From JBPBQZ01 sp050955105 (GTDB lineage: Bacteria; Pseudomonadota; Gammaproteobacteria; Burkholderiales; Burkholderiaceae): DNA of 48,680 bases. Positions 1 through 8,423 of the stretch are shown here, piece after piece. The first letter of the stretch is position 1; each line of letters begins with the position of its first letter. The notes under the pieces were generated by a model. It was given only the letters and a program-made list of their open reading frames with translations. It had not been told where the DNA came from and ran no database searches. The position numbers and the translations under genes were made by a program. The stretch is from positions 1 through 48,680 of the forward strand of contig JBPBQZ010000124.1 in assembly GCA_050955105.1 (NCBI GenBank). Reading direction: 5' to 3'.

Positions 1-1
1 A

Positions 2-1099
2 AAGACCGGCGTGCAAGATTATTACCTCGATGTATCTCGGCGTTCGCTCAATACGGCTTGCGGATATGTGGAGGGCGCATCGAACTGGCTGTCACCATCT
101 TTGCTTCGGTTTCTGTCGAATAACGTTGCGGGTGCTACGGTTGGCGCTACGTTATCGAGAGCACCATTTAAAGACGACCTGGCAATTCGCGCTGATTTGC
201 GGGCTCGTTTTGGTTCGCTCGACGCGGTGCTGACCTGGCCGGACGGGGTACGTGTTTTCGAAGACGTCTTACGAATTCATGCGGCGGCTGTGAAGCAGAG
301 CTTGCAACCCGGTCATCACGCGATGATCGAATACTTAAAGCAAGAACAGGTGGGAATCGGGCGGCGCACCGCAATCGTAGACCTTGGATGGGCTGGCACG
401 ATGCAGCGCTCACTGAGCACCTTACTGCGCGAGGTACGCGCGGACGCATCGGTTGCGGGGTTCTATTATGGTCTTTGGCCTAGCGCTTCGGGCAATCGCT
501 ATAAGGCCGGGCTGATGGAGGCCGCATTTGCGTCCGATTTTATCCCGCTCGATCAACAACCGGAGGTCGCCAATGCCGTGGCCATCCTGGAAGAATTGCA
601 CACGGCGCCGCACGGCACTGTCTTATCGCACGCTTGGCAAGAGGGCCGCTGGGCACCGATTTACGCCGACTGTTCTGCCGAGACTGAACAGTACGAAACG
701 AAAACACGTCATTTTCAGGAAGGGGCTTTGGAAACGGTGTCGGCGCTATTTTCTACAGGATGCTACGGCACGCTCAAGTTGAGCGATTTAGATGCGGATG
801 CGGTGCGAGCGGCCTTGGGTGCCATCTGCCTATCGCCGTCGGCCGCTGATATCGCGTTATTGCGCCAATTGGGACACTGCGCAAGCTTCGATCACGCGTG
901 CCTCGATTCAATTGTCTGCGATGCTTGCCCGGCTGACGACTTGGCGATGCGAACTGAATATGCTCGCAGCGAGTGGCGTCCAGGCACCTTGCGCCACTGG
1001 TACGACATTGCCGACCCCGCCCAGCGACCCAAGGTCCGCGCATTTTGCCGTGACGTATTGAGCCATCTCAGCGAAAGGGCCTTGCGCCAATTCGACTGA
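2..1099 (+). CDS. C-terminal part of a COG5610-like (HAD-associated) protein of a polysaccharide cluster, 5' end outside window
   Basis: The frame is open from the window edge, so the protein is N-terminally cut; the GTG at 11 is only the first start-like codon inside. The visible 362 or so residues are soluble, with no signal peptide or membrane helix. The stretch IVDLGWAGTMQRSL (about residues 122-135 from the GTG) and the spacing around it resemble the C-terminal half of large HAD-type proteins found among glycosyltransferase genes (COG5610). This is recognition from memory and moderate at best. It is followed after 89 bp by a family 2 glycosyltransferase on the same strand, which supports a role in making a surface glycan. 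Codon use is more AT-rich than in the housekeeping genes to the right. Confidence 0.5.
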   Translation, partial: KTGVQDYYLDVSRRSLNTACGYVEGASNWLSPSLLRFLSNNVAGATVGATLSRAPFKDDLAIRADLRARFGSLDAVLTWPDGVRVFEDVLRIHAAAVKQSLQPGHHAMIEYLKQEQVGIGRRTAIVDLGWAGTMQRSLSTLLREVRADASVAGFYYGLWPSASGNRYKAGLMEAAFASDFIPLDQQPEVANAVAILEELHTAPHGTVLSHAWQEGRWAPIYADCSAETEQYETKTRHFQEGALETVSALFSTGCYGTLKLSDLDADAVRAALGAICLSPSAADIALLRQLGHCASFDHACLDSIVCDACPADDLAMRTEYARSEWRPGTLRHWYDIADPAQRPKVRAFCRDVLSHLSERALRQFD

Positions 1100-1188
1100 T
1101 CTCGATTTTCCAAGCCCAACGCCTACGCAGCCAAACTATGGAAAGGTTGAGCCGCCGGGACTAAGCGCTTACATTTAACTCAAATCGA

Positions 1189-2247
1189 ATGACCTGCACG
1201 CCGTTGAACGTATTTCCAACCAGCATGCGATCGATTGCACGCCCGACCAGGGAGTCGGAAAGTCGCGTTGCAGTCTTGATGCATACGAAAGATCGTCCTG
1301 TCTTGCTCGCGCGCGCATTAGCCAGCGTGTGCTCGCAAACTTATTCAGATTGGCATCTGTACCTTGTAAACGACGGAGGCGACGCGCGGCAGGTCGAGCA
1401 GGTGCTCGATGTCTATCGATCATTATTCGCCGAACGTATAACCGTTCTGCATCATTCGGACAGTCAGGGCATGGAGGCCGCGTCAAATGCCGCGCTGGAA
1501 TGCTCGGAAAGCGATTTCCTTGTTATTCACGACGACGACGATAGCTGGCATCCCCGCTTCCTCGCAGAGACGACGAGTTTTCTCAATGCGCCCGAACACA
1601 ATGGCTATGCTGCGGTGATCACGCATACGGTTGTAGTCTACGAACACATCGAGGACGACTGCGTGGTGGAAGATCGACGTGCTGACTGGGCTAACGCGTT
1701 ACGCAGCGTCGATTTTTTTAAAATGCTGCAAACCAATCAATTCCCGCCCGTCAGCTGCCTCATGCGCCGTTCGGTAGTGGATCATATTGGTCGATTTAAC
1801 ACGGCTTTGCCAGTTCTGGGAGATTGGGACTACAACCTACGCATTATGTTAGTAGGTGACATCGGCGTGCTGCAAAAAAAACTGGCCCATTATCATCACC
1901 GAACGCCGCTCGTGACGGATGCATACGGCAACTCCGTCGGTGCTGGCGTTGCACATCACGAGCTTTACAACACGCTGTACCGAAATAGCTTGATTCGACA
2001 GTTCGCAAAGGGCGACCTCGCAAATCTCGCGCTGATCAATGGCTTGACACAGCATACGGTCTGGATCGATGACATGCGGTCACGACTAACCCACATCGAA
2101 AATGTTGTAGCGGAGATTGCGCATTTGGGCACACGGGCAGCTACTGTCTTAGGCGTGGTCGAGAAGGCGCTGCGAATACCGCGGGGACTCTGGTACCGCT
2201 TGCTACCTTTTCGCCGTGTCGTTGCACGGGCCAGAGGGCGCGTTTGA
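1189..2247 (+). CDS. Family 2 glycosyltransferase (GT-A fold)
   Basis: Predicted 352-residue cytoplasmic glycosyltransferase moving a sugar from a nucleotide-sugar donor. The N-terminal GT-A domain starts at VAVLMHTKDRP (about residues 28-38). It has the donor-side segment SVCSQTYSDWHLYLVNDGG and an acidic metal-binding DXD-type motif HDDDDSW near residue 113. The segment LPVLGDWDYNLRIML lies in the acceptor half, as in other GT2 enzymes of O-antigen or capsule loci. No membrane segment is visible; the basic C-terminus (RVVARARGRV) could touch the membrane. Later in-frame ATG codons exist, but the first keeps the whole domain. The acceptor sugar cannot be deduced. It is the last gene of the AT-richer block. 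Confidence 0.85.
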   Translation: MTCTPLNVFPTSMRSIARPTRESESRVAVLMHTKDRPVLLARALASVCSQTYSDWHLYLVNDGGDARQVEQVLDVYRSLFAERITVLHHSDSQGMEAASNAALECSESDFLVIHDDDDSWHPRFLAETTSFLNAPEHNGYAAVITHTVVVYEHIEDDCVVEDRRADWANALRSVDFFKMLQTNQFPPVSCLMRRSVVDHIGRFNTALPVLGDWDYNLRIMLVGDIGVLQKKLAHYHHRTPLVTDAYGNSVGAGVAHHELYNTLYRNSLIRQFAKGDLANLALINGLTQHTVWIDDMRSRLTHIENVVAEIAHLGTRAATVLGVVEKALRIPRGLWYRLLPFRRVVARARGRV

Positions 2248-2405
2248 ACCCGGCTGCGCGAAGCAGGCTGGGCCAAATTAAAACGGCACGCAGGCCATGA
2301 GCTTGCTGTGAACCTCGAACGAGCCCAGCACAGCGATGACGATCAGCAAGAGAGGTTCGAGCATCGGGCGGTGGTAATATGTCGCGCTGCAGCTTTTCCC
2401 CACGA

Positions 2406-2445
2406 GCGCGCGTACGGCATTTCGACCACGCGGTGCGCCTTTTTT
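2406..2445 (+). terminator. Weak candidate terminator after the glycosyltransferase
   Basis: GCGCGC (2406-2411) can pair with GTGCGC (2433-2438, one G-U pair) and is followed by C and six T. The stem is only 6 bp and the loop 21 nt, so this is tentative. The rest of 2248-2497 shows no convincing gene. Confidence 0.25.
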
Positions 2446-2497
2446 GTTTCGCGCTGGAGTAATATCTGGCGTCTCTTCGGTTCTACTCTCGCAACGC

Positions 2498-4432
2498 ATG
2501 CTTGACTTCATTCGAAATCACAAGCGCCTGATGTTGATAATCCTGGCCTTGTTCGTCGTACCCGGACTAGGCCTCGTGGGTATCCAGGGCTTCCGCGGCT
2601 TCTTCGACGACAGCGCCAACGTGGCGAAAGTGGGTGGGCAAAAGATTCCGCGCCAGGAATACGACAATGCCATGCGCGAGCAACTCGACCGCGCGCGGCA
2701 GATGCTCGGCGCTTCCTTCGATCCGAAGATGTTCGACACCCCCACGATACGCCAGGGTGTACTCGAGGGGTTGATTCAGCAACGCGTTGTCGCGCAAGCC
2801 GCCCAGAACGAGTTCCTTACGGCGCCTGATACGGCCGTACGCCGTGCGATCGTCGCCATTCCGGCGATCCAGGCACTGCAAAAACCCGATGGCACCTTCG
2901 ATGTCGAGCAATACCGGCAACTGCTGGCTACGCAGGGCATGACGCCCGAGCAATTCGACGAGCGCGTGCGCTTCGATCTGGCCAGCCACCAGCCGCAGGA
3001 AAATATTCAGGACAGCGCGCTTGCACCCAGTTCGCTGGCGCAGCATCTGCTCGAGATGTCGCAGCAGCAACGTGAGGTGCAGAGCCTGGCATTCCAGGCA
3101 CAGACCTACCGTTCGCAGATTCAACCCACGGATGGCGATCTGAAGCAGTACTACGCATCGCACCAGGATGATTTCCGCAAGCCGGAAAGCGCCACCATCG
3201 ACTACCTGGTGTTGGATGCCGCGGCGCTGTCCGCCAGTGCCGCGCCCAGCGACGCCGAAGTGCACAAATACTACGAAGATAATCTGGCGCATTACCAGAT
3301 TGGCGGACAAGTGCGAGCCAGTCACATCCTGATCACCGTAGCCCCGCATGCCAGCGCGACCGAGCGCCAGCAGGCTCAAGCGAAGGCTCAGGCTATTCTC
3401 GCCGAGGTGCGGGCTCATCCCGAGCGTTTCGCCGAGATCGCCAAAAAGGAATCGCAAGACGCCGGCTCGGCAGCGAACGGCGGCGACCTGGGCTATTTCA
3501 GCCGCGGCATGATGGTCAAGCCATTCGAAGACGCCGCGTTTTCGATGAAGCCGCAACAGATCAGCGATCTGGTGCAATCCGACTTCGGCTATCACATCAT
3601 CGAAGTCACCGACGTGAAGCCGGCGACTACGCAGCCCTTCGAACAGGTCAAGGACGCCATCGCGCAGCAGCTCCGCACACAAGAGGCGACCAAGCGCCTG
3701 GCCGAAGATGCGGATCAGTTTTCGAATCTGACGTATGAGCAGGGCGACAGCCTGAAACCTGCGGCCGACAAGTTCAAACTGCAGATCCGTCAGGCCACTG
3801 TGACGCGGCAACCGAACCCGGCGCTCGCACCCACCGATCCGCTCAACAATCAAAAACTGCTCGACGCGGTATTTGCCAATGACTCATTGAAGAGTCATCA
3901 CAACACCGCGGCTATCGATGTCGGCAGCAACGCGATGATTTCCGCGCACGTCACTGCCTATCAAGCGGCCGCTGTACCGCCGTTCGAGCAGGTGCGCGAT
4001 GCGGTGTTGCAGCACGTGCTCGACCAACGCTCCGCTGAGTTAGCGCGCAAGAGTGGCGCAGCAAAGTTGGCCGAACTACAGAAGTCGAATGCGGTGGACG
4101 GCTTCTCCGCACCGGTAAAAATTTCAAGAGCAAGCCTGCAGGGCGTGCCTCCGACAGCAGCCAGCGAGATTTTCAAAACCCCGGCTGACAAGCTTCCCGC
4201 TTACGTCGGGGTCGACCTGGGCGCGGGCGGCTATGCAATCTATCGCATCAATTCAGTGATCGCCGGTAGCGCGCCAACCTCCGAGCAGTTGAAGGCGGCT
4301 GAAGCGCAGATCGCTCAGGTGAGCGGTGCCTCGCAATCGCGCGCCTATCTGGCGGCGCTGCGGCAGAAAGCTAGCGTGAAGATCTATACGCGATCGCTCA
4401 ACTCGGCACCGGTCGACACTGACGGGCCCTGA
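2498..4432 (+). CDS. ppiD: Membrane-anchored periplasmic folding factor PpiD (SurA-N/parvulin)
   Basis: A 644-residue PpiD-type chaperone and peptidyl-prolyl isomerase, anchored in the inner membrane and facing the periplasm, where it helps newly exported proteins. The start MLDFIRNHKRLMLIILALF gives a short basic N-terminus followed by one membrane helix (about 10-32). A more upstream ATG (2444) would put 18 unlikely residues before it. Next comes a SurA_N-like chaperone region (about 35-190) and one parvulin domain (about 270-365), with VRASHILI at its start, GGDLGYFSRGMM in the middle and FGYHIIEV at its end. The C-terminal half is a second chaperone-like region rich in Gln and Ala. Length fits the Burkholderia family. 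In many relatives ppiD follows lon and hupB; here a glycan cluster precedes it. Confidence 0.95.
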   Translation: MLDFIRNHKRLMLIILALFVVPGLGLVGIQGFRGFFDDSANVAKVGGQKIPRQEYDNAMREQLDRARQMLGASFDPKMFDTPTIRQGVLEGLIQQRVVAQAAQNEFLTAPDTAVRRAIVAIPAIQALQKPDGTFDVEQYRQLLATQGMTPEQFDERVRFDLASHQPQENIQDSALAPSSLAQHLLEMSQQQREVQSLAFQAQTYRSQIQPTDGDLKQYYASHQDDFRKPESATIDYLVLDAAALSASAAPSDAEVHKYYEDNLAHYQIGGQVRASHILITVAPHASATERQQAQAKAQAILAEVRAHPERFAEIAKKESQDAGSAANGGDLGYFSRGMMVKPFEDAAFSMKPQQISDLVQSDFGYHIIEVTDVKPATTQPFEQVKDAIAQQLRTQEATKRLAEDADQFSNLTYEQGDSLKPAADKFKLQIRQATVTRQPNPALAPTDPLNNQKLLDAVFANDSLKSHHNTAAIDVGSNAMISAHVTAYQAAAVPPFEQVRDAVLQHVLDQRSAELARKSGAAKLAELQKSNAVDGFSAPVKISRASLQGVPPTAASEIFKTPADKLPAYVGVDLGAGGYAIYRINSVIAGSAPTSEQLKAAEAQIAQVSGASQSRAYLAALRQKASVKIYTRSLNSAPVDTDGP

Positions 4433-4521
4433 TCGAAGCACCAGCCGGCGCGACGGCCATGCGGCACTGCATGCAAGCGCGCAGTCAGCGCGGCGAAGCG
4501 GTGCCGCCTCCATGAGCACGA

Positions 4522-4563
4522 AAACAAGAAACCCCGCGGTTCAACTCGCGGGGTTTCTTGTTT
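4522..4563. terminator. Bidirectional intrinsic terminator
   Basis: A perfect 17-bp stem (4522-4538 with 4547-4563) around an 8-nt loop. The GC-rich core is flanked by A-rich and T-rich arms, so it works in both directions. It sits between convergent ppiD and the lipoprotein gene and should end both transcripts. Confidence 0.93.
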
Positions 4564-4613
4564 GTAAAGTCCGACTGACGCTATGCCGATAGCTGCGTCA
4601 GTCCATCGTGCGA

Positions 4614-4958
4614 CTACAGGCAGCTATTGATATCGGAGGCCGCATCAGGCGACACCGGCGCGCCGCCGGTCGAACGGATGCCCACCCAAGCGCCCTTACC
4701 ATCCAGCGACGGACGTACGACTGCCGCATTGCCGCCGGGCGCCGCGCCAGGCATCAATACGTCGACGCCAAGATTGTTGGCGATGGTGGTCTGCGAAGTA
4801 ATGGTTTGTTGCGTCTTGTCAGCCCAACGTTTCGCGATGCATTGAGCGACGTCCTGGGGCGCATTCGCACTTTTGCCGACTGGCTGTACGTTCGACGGAA
4901 CCTGCGTCGCACATGCCGCAAACAGAATGGAAACGCCGACCACGGGAATATATTTCAC
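4614..4958 (-). CDS. Small predicted lipoprotein of unknown function
   Basis: A 114-residue protein with a lipoprotein signal: basic residue, hydrophobic stretch IPVVGVSILFA, then lipobox FAAC at about residues 13-16. The start is GTG at 4958. An AAAGGAG ribosome site lies 8 nt before it, and an upstream in-frame ATG overlaps that site and so is unlikely to be used. The mature part has two further Cys (in QCIAKRW and at NSCL near the end) that could form a disulfide, and a Gly/Pro-rich centre. I do not recognise the family. It reads in the same direction as tesA, 86 bp downstream of the tesA stop, and ends at the terminator shared with ppiD. Confidence 0.75.
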   Translation of the reverse strand: MKYIPVVGVSILFAACATQVPSNVQPVGKSANAPQDVAQCIAKRWADKTQQTITSQTTIANNLGVDVLMPGAAPGGNAAVVRPSLDGKGAWVGIRSTGGAPVSPDAASDINSCL

Positions 4959-4994
4959 GTCTTTTTCTCCTTTCATCGCCCTCTCGGGCATAAA

Positions 4995-5036
4995 CCAGCC
5001 GCATCGGAGCCGAGGCTCCGCAGTCAAGCCGGCTGG
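4995..5036 (-). terminator. Nested inverted repeat downstream of tesA
   Basis: An outer 7-bp stem (CCAGCCG 4995-5001 with CGGCTGG 5030-5036) encloses a 7-bp hairpin (CGGAGCC 5005-5011, GGCTCCG 5014-5020). It lies 9 bp beyond the tesA stop. There is no T-run, so it may be a processing or stability element rather than a terminator. Confidence 0.4.
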
Positions 5037-5044
5037 ACGCTCCC

Positions 5045-5761
5045 TCATCGCAGCAGCGGCGAGAGATGGCTCCAAACGTTATCGAGCAGCCGCGGTTGCG
5101 CCGCCGCCGTTGGATGGATCTGATCCGCCTGGAACGACTGCGGCTGATCGGCTATGCCTTCCAGCAAGAAAGGCACGAAGGCGAGCTTGTATTGCTGAGC
5201 CAAGCGTTGATACATGTCCTGGAACGCCTTCGTATAGTCGGGCCCGTAGTTCGGCGGGATCTGCATCCCGACCAGCACAACGCGTGCCCGGGCTGCTAGC
5301 GAGGTTTCAATAATGGCGTGGAGGTTGGTGGTCGTTAGCGTGAGATCGATGCCGCGCAAGGCGTCGTTACCACCGAGCTCGACAATCACGATGGACGGAT
5401 GGTCACGCGCCAGCAGCGCCGGCAGACGGGCCAGGCCGCCGCTGGTGGTGTCGCCGCTGACGCTGCCATTCGCAACGCTATAATCGATGCGGCTGCTAAG
5501 CAGGCGCTTACGCAACAGGTCGACCCAATCAGAATTTTCGGGCAGGCCGTATCCCGCTGACAGACTGTCGCCCAATACCAATATGCTTCGCTGCGTCACA
5601 ATTCGCGGCGCGCCCGCGCCCGCATCATGCGTGGCAACATGGTGAGGTACGGTAGCCCCTTCGGCAGCCTGCACCACCTGCGGCATCCAACCCAGCAGCG
5701 TTATTTGCAAGCTCGCCGCGATGAGTGTGGGTGTATGAAACCTGCGCGCGGCATGCAGCAT
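5045..5761 (-). CDS. tesA: GDSL-family esterase/thioesterase TesA
   Basis: A 238-residue SGNH/GDSL hydrolase, probably periplasmic, splitting acyl esters or thioesters (arylesterase, thioesterase I or lysophospholipase type activity). All blocks are present: block I GDSLSAGYG with nucleophile Ser67, block III GGNDALRG, and the C-terminal DQIHPTAAAQ carrying catalytic Asp and His. The chosen ATG gives a Sec signal peptide (basic MLHAARRF, hydrophobic core, cleavage near VQAAEG). An ATG at 5800 would overlap ybbA and adds nothing recognisable. Upstream sequence in the same frame is only antisense to ybbA. It is divergent from ybbA with 25 bp between starts, the classic tesA/ybbA arrangement. 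A second start inside the signal region cannot be excluded. Confidence 0.9.
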   Translation of the reverse strand: MLHAARRFHTPTLIAASLQITLLGWMPQVVQAAEGATVPHHVATHDAGAGAPRIVTQRSILVLGDSLSAGYGLPENSDWVDLLRKRLLSSRIDYSVANGSVSGDTTSGGLARLPALLARDHPSIVIVELGGNDALRGIDLTLTTTNLHAIIETSLAARARVVLVGMQIPPNYGPDYTKAFQDMYQRLAQQYKLAFVPFLLEGIADQPQSFQADQIHPTAAAQPRLLDNVWSHLSPLLR

Positions 5762-5786
5762 GCGTTGCGTCCAACGATATCCAGAG

Positions 5787-6503
5787 ATGTCAACAGCCAT
5801 CGAGTCGGTCATAGAAGTAAGTGAATTGAGCAAACGCGTCGGCGACGCGGGGCGTGAACTGACGATACTGGAAGATATCGATTTCCGCATCGATGCGGGC
5901 GAGAAGGTGGCGATCGTCGGCGAATCCGGCTCGGGCAAATCGACATTGCTTGGTTTGCTGGCAGGCCTGGACCGGCCCACCGCCGGCACTGTGAAGCTGC
6001 TGGGCCAGGACCTCGCGCCCTTGGACGAGAATCAGCGCGCGGCACTGCGGCTTGGGCGAGTGGGCTTCGTATTCCAGTCGTTCCAATTGATGCCGCATTT
6101 GACCGCGCTCGAGAATGTGATGCTGCCAGCCGAGCTAGGCGGTAGCGGCGCCACGGGCGCGAACCACGCGCAGTCCTTGCGCGAAGTACGTGAACGGGCG
6201 ACTGCTCTGCTCGACCAGGTAGGTCTGAGTAAAAGGCTGACGCATTATCCGCGGCTGTTGTCAGGGGGTGAGCAACAGCGGGTAGCGCTGGCGCGCGCCT
6301 TCATGACAGCGCCCGCAGTGCTGCTCGCTGACGAGCCGACTGGCAGCCTGGATGCGGCGAACGGCCGGGCCATCGTCGAGTTGATGTTCGAGATGAACCG
6401 CGCGAGCGGCGCGACGCTGGTGCTAGTTACGCACGATGCCGATCTGGCCGCGCGCTGTGACCGCACCATCGGCCTGAAAGATGGCCGCATCGTGACGCGC
6501 TAG
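5787..6503 (+). CDS. ybbA: ABC transporter ATP-binding protein, YbbA/LolD type
   Basis: A 238-residue cytoplasmic ATPase subunit of the LolD/MacB-like group. Visible motifs are Walker A GESGSGKST (about 45-53), Q-loop VFQSFQLMPHLT, signature LSGGEQQRVALARAF, Walker B VLLADEPTGSLD and the H-loop LVTHD. In E. coli ybbA is divergent from tesA and is followed by the permease gene ybbP. Here the next gene is pgi on the opposite strand, so the membrane partner is missing from the neighbourhood. The ATG at 5787 is preferred over 5760, which would run into the tesA start region. Substrate is unknown; involvement in lipoprotein or membrane-lipid handling is inference from the family. Confidence 0.88.
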   Translation: MSTAIESVIEVSELSKRVGDAGRELTILEDIDFRIDAGEKVAIVGESGSGKSTLLGLLAGLDRPTAGTVKLLGQDLAPLDENQRAALRLGRVGFVFQSFQLMPHLTALENVMLPAELGGSGATGANHAQSLREVRERATALLDQVGLSKRLTHYPRLLSGGEQQRVALARAFMTAPAVLLADEPTGSLDAANGRAIVELMFEMNRASGATLVLVTHDADLAARCDRTIGLKDGRIVTR

Positions 6504-6547
6504 CGGCTCAAGCCAAACAGGCCGCCAGCGCCACGCGGGTCAATTTC

Positions 6548-8161
6548 TCAGCGGGCCGCTGCCTTGGCGCGCGCGATCAATGCGGCGGTCGAGGAATCGT
6601 GCGGATGCGAGCCACTGCCGGTGAGATCGGCTTCCACCGCCTTGCCCAATTGTTTGCCCAGCTCGACGCCGAACTGGTCGAAGGGATTGATATCCCAGAT
6701 GGCTGCTTGCGTCATGACCTTGTGCTCGTAAAGAGCAATCAACGCGCCGAGCGATTCGGGCGACAAACTGTCCATCACAATCGTATTCGACGGTCGATTG
6801 CCAGGGAATACGAGGTGCGGCACCAGGTCGGGACGATCGGGGCCGGCCACCTTGGCCGCCTCTTCGCGCGTGCGCCCGAGCATCAAGGCTTCGCTTTGCG
6901 CAAAGCAATTGGCCAGTAGCTTGGCATGATGACCCGGCATCGAATGCGCAGGCTTCAGGACTGCGACGAAATCGATCGGCACCAGCGTCGGGCCTTGATG
7001 CAGCATCTGGAAAAATGCATGCTGGCCGTTGGTGCCGGGCTCGCCCCACAATACAGCCGCGGTAGGTTCCGTGACCGTCTGGCCGTCGAGCCGCGCCGAC
7101 TTGCCGTTACTCTCCATTTCGAGCTGTTGCAGGTAGGACGGCAGGTAGTGCAACGCCTCGGCGTAGGGCGCGACCAGCAATGACTGCGCACCGAAATAGT
7201 CTCGATACCAGATGCCGACCAGCGCCAGCAGCACCGGCAGGTTGCGCTCGAACGGCGCACTGCGGAAGTGTTCGTCCATACCGTGCGCGCCGGCCAACAG
7301 CCGCTCGAAATTGTCGGGGCCGATCGAGAGCACGATCGACAGGCCAACCGATGACCATAGCGAGTAACGACCGCCCACCCAATCCCACATCTCGAAGATA
7401 TTTTCGGCGGCGATGCCGAATTTACGTACCTGTTCGGGATTTGCGGAGACGCCGACGAAGTGTTTGTGCAGTTGCTCGGGCGGACAGCCTTCGTCGCAGA
7501 GCCACTGCTTCAGCGATTCCGCATTGGTCATGGTTTCGAGCGTGGTGAAGGTCTTCGAGACGATGATGGCGAGCGTGGTTTCAGGATCGACGATCTGCAT
7601 GACGCGCCACAAGGCCTCGCCGTCGACGTTCGATACAAAGTGCATCGACAGATCGGGCTTGGCGAGATGCTCCAGCGCGTGGCATACCATCTTCGGCCCC
7701 AGATCCGAGCCGCCGATGCCGATGTTGATTACATGACGGATCGGCTTGCCGGTATATCCAAGCCACTTGTCGTCGCGCACTTGGATTGCGAAGGCTGCCA
7801 TTTTGGCCTTCGCCGCGGCCACGTCGGCGGCGAAGGGCGCATCAGGGGCGGTGTCGCGCAACGCGACGTGCAAGGCCGCTCGACGTTCGGTGACGTTGAC
7901 GATCTCACCGGCGAACATGGCATCGCGGGCCTTGGCGACATCAGATACCTCGGCGAGCGAAACCAGCAGCGCCAAGGTGGCCTCGGTGATGCGATTTTTC
8001 GAGAAGTCGATGGTCAGGCCGGCGCCTGCGACGGTAAAACGCTCGGCGCGGGTGGACGCGGCATCGTGGTCGGCGGCGAACCAATCGCGCATGCGCGCGT
8101 CGCGGATTTGTTCAAGGTGCTGCGAGAGCGCTTGCCGGGCGGAGTGGGAATCGGTCGTCAT
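6548..8161 (-). CDS. pgi: Glucose-6-phosphate isomerase
   Basis: A 537-residue phosphoglucose isomerase interconverting glucose-6-phosphate and fructose-6-phosphate in the cytoplasm. Family landmarks are the phosphate-binding VSKTFTTLETMTNA, the first signature around DWVGGRYSLWSSVGLS, GEPGTNGQHAFFQMLHQG with the catalytic Glu and His, and the C-terminal signature around VELGKQLGKAVE. Length is normal for the bacterial enzyme. The start MTTDSHSARQAL is chosen; a longer reading frame to 8257 adds a non-homologous Arg/Leu-rich leader. It is convergent with ybbA (44 bp between stops) and reads in the same direction as nnr, 262 bp downstream of it. Confidence 0.97.
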   Translation of the reverse strand: MTTDSHSARQALSQHLEQIRDARMRDWFAADHDAASTRAERFTVAGAGLTIDFSKNRITEATLALLVSLAEVSDVAKARDAMFAGEIVNVTERRAALHVALRDTAPDAPFAADVAAAKAKMAAFAIQVRDDKWLGYTGKPIRHVINIGIGGSDLGPKMVCHALEHLAKPDLSMHFVSNVDGEALWRVMQIVDPETTLAIIVSKTFTTLETMTNAESLKQWLCDEGCPPEQLHKHFVGVSANPEQVRKFGIAAENIFEMWDWVGGRYSLWSSVGLSIVLSIGPDNFERLLAGAHGMDEHFRSAPFERNLPVLLALVGIWYRDYFGAQSLLVAPYAEALHYLPSYLQQLEMESNGKSARLDGQTVTEPTAAVLWGEPGTNGQHAFFQMLHQGPTLVPIDFVAVLKPAHSMPGHHAKLLANCFAQSEALMLGRTREEAAKVAGPDRPDLVPHLVFPGNRPSNTIVMDSLSPESLGALIALYEHKVMTQAAIWDINPFDQFGVELGKQLGKAVEADLTGSGSHPHDSSTAALIARAKAAAR

Positions 8162-8255
8162 AGTCGCTTTGAATAGGATGGTTGCAAGGAGGCTGCCCAG
8201 CAGCCGCTCGATAAGCCGGTGCTTTGTGTTGACATGCATCGAACATGACAGCGAC

Positions 8256-8302
8256 ATAGCCCGCAGGCGTGGCGTAAGGAAGCTGCCTATAGCCCGCAGG
8301 CG
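8256..8302. repeat. Pair of 14-bp direct repeats
   Basis: ATAGCCCGCAGGCG occurs at 8256-8269 and 8289-8302 in the noncoding stretch between nnr and pgi. No function is known; it may be a small duplication. Confidence 0.6.
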
Positions 8303-8335
8303 GAGTTCGAATCAGTATAACGGCGTCAGCGATAT

Positions 8336-8365
8336 CGTCACGCTGGCCAAATGGCCAACGTGACG
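8336..8365 (-). terminator. Inverted repeat downstream of nnr
   Basis: CGTCACG (8336-8342) pairs with CGTGACG (8359-8365), and TGGCCA (8344-8349) with TGGCCA (8352-8357), separated by one mismatch. It lies 58 bp past the nnr stop. There is no U-tract on either strand, so termination is uncertain; an mRNA-end stabiliser is equally possible. Confidence 0.4.
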
Positions 8366-8423
8366 GCTCAGTGTCCCATCGATCGAAGCAGGGACGCATC
8401 GCAGGCCGCCGCGCATGGCGATG

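Noticed and set aside
2340..2370. GGTTCGAGCATC, resembling a tRNA T-arm
   Set aside because: No matching stem, acceptor arm or anticodon arm could be built around it on either strand.
2567..3853. 428-codon open frame antisense to ppiD
   Set aside because: It is the GC-driven shadow of a clearly conserved gene; its protein is compositionally odd and matches nothing recognisable.
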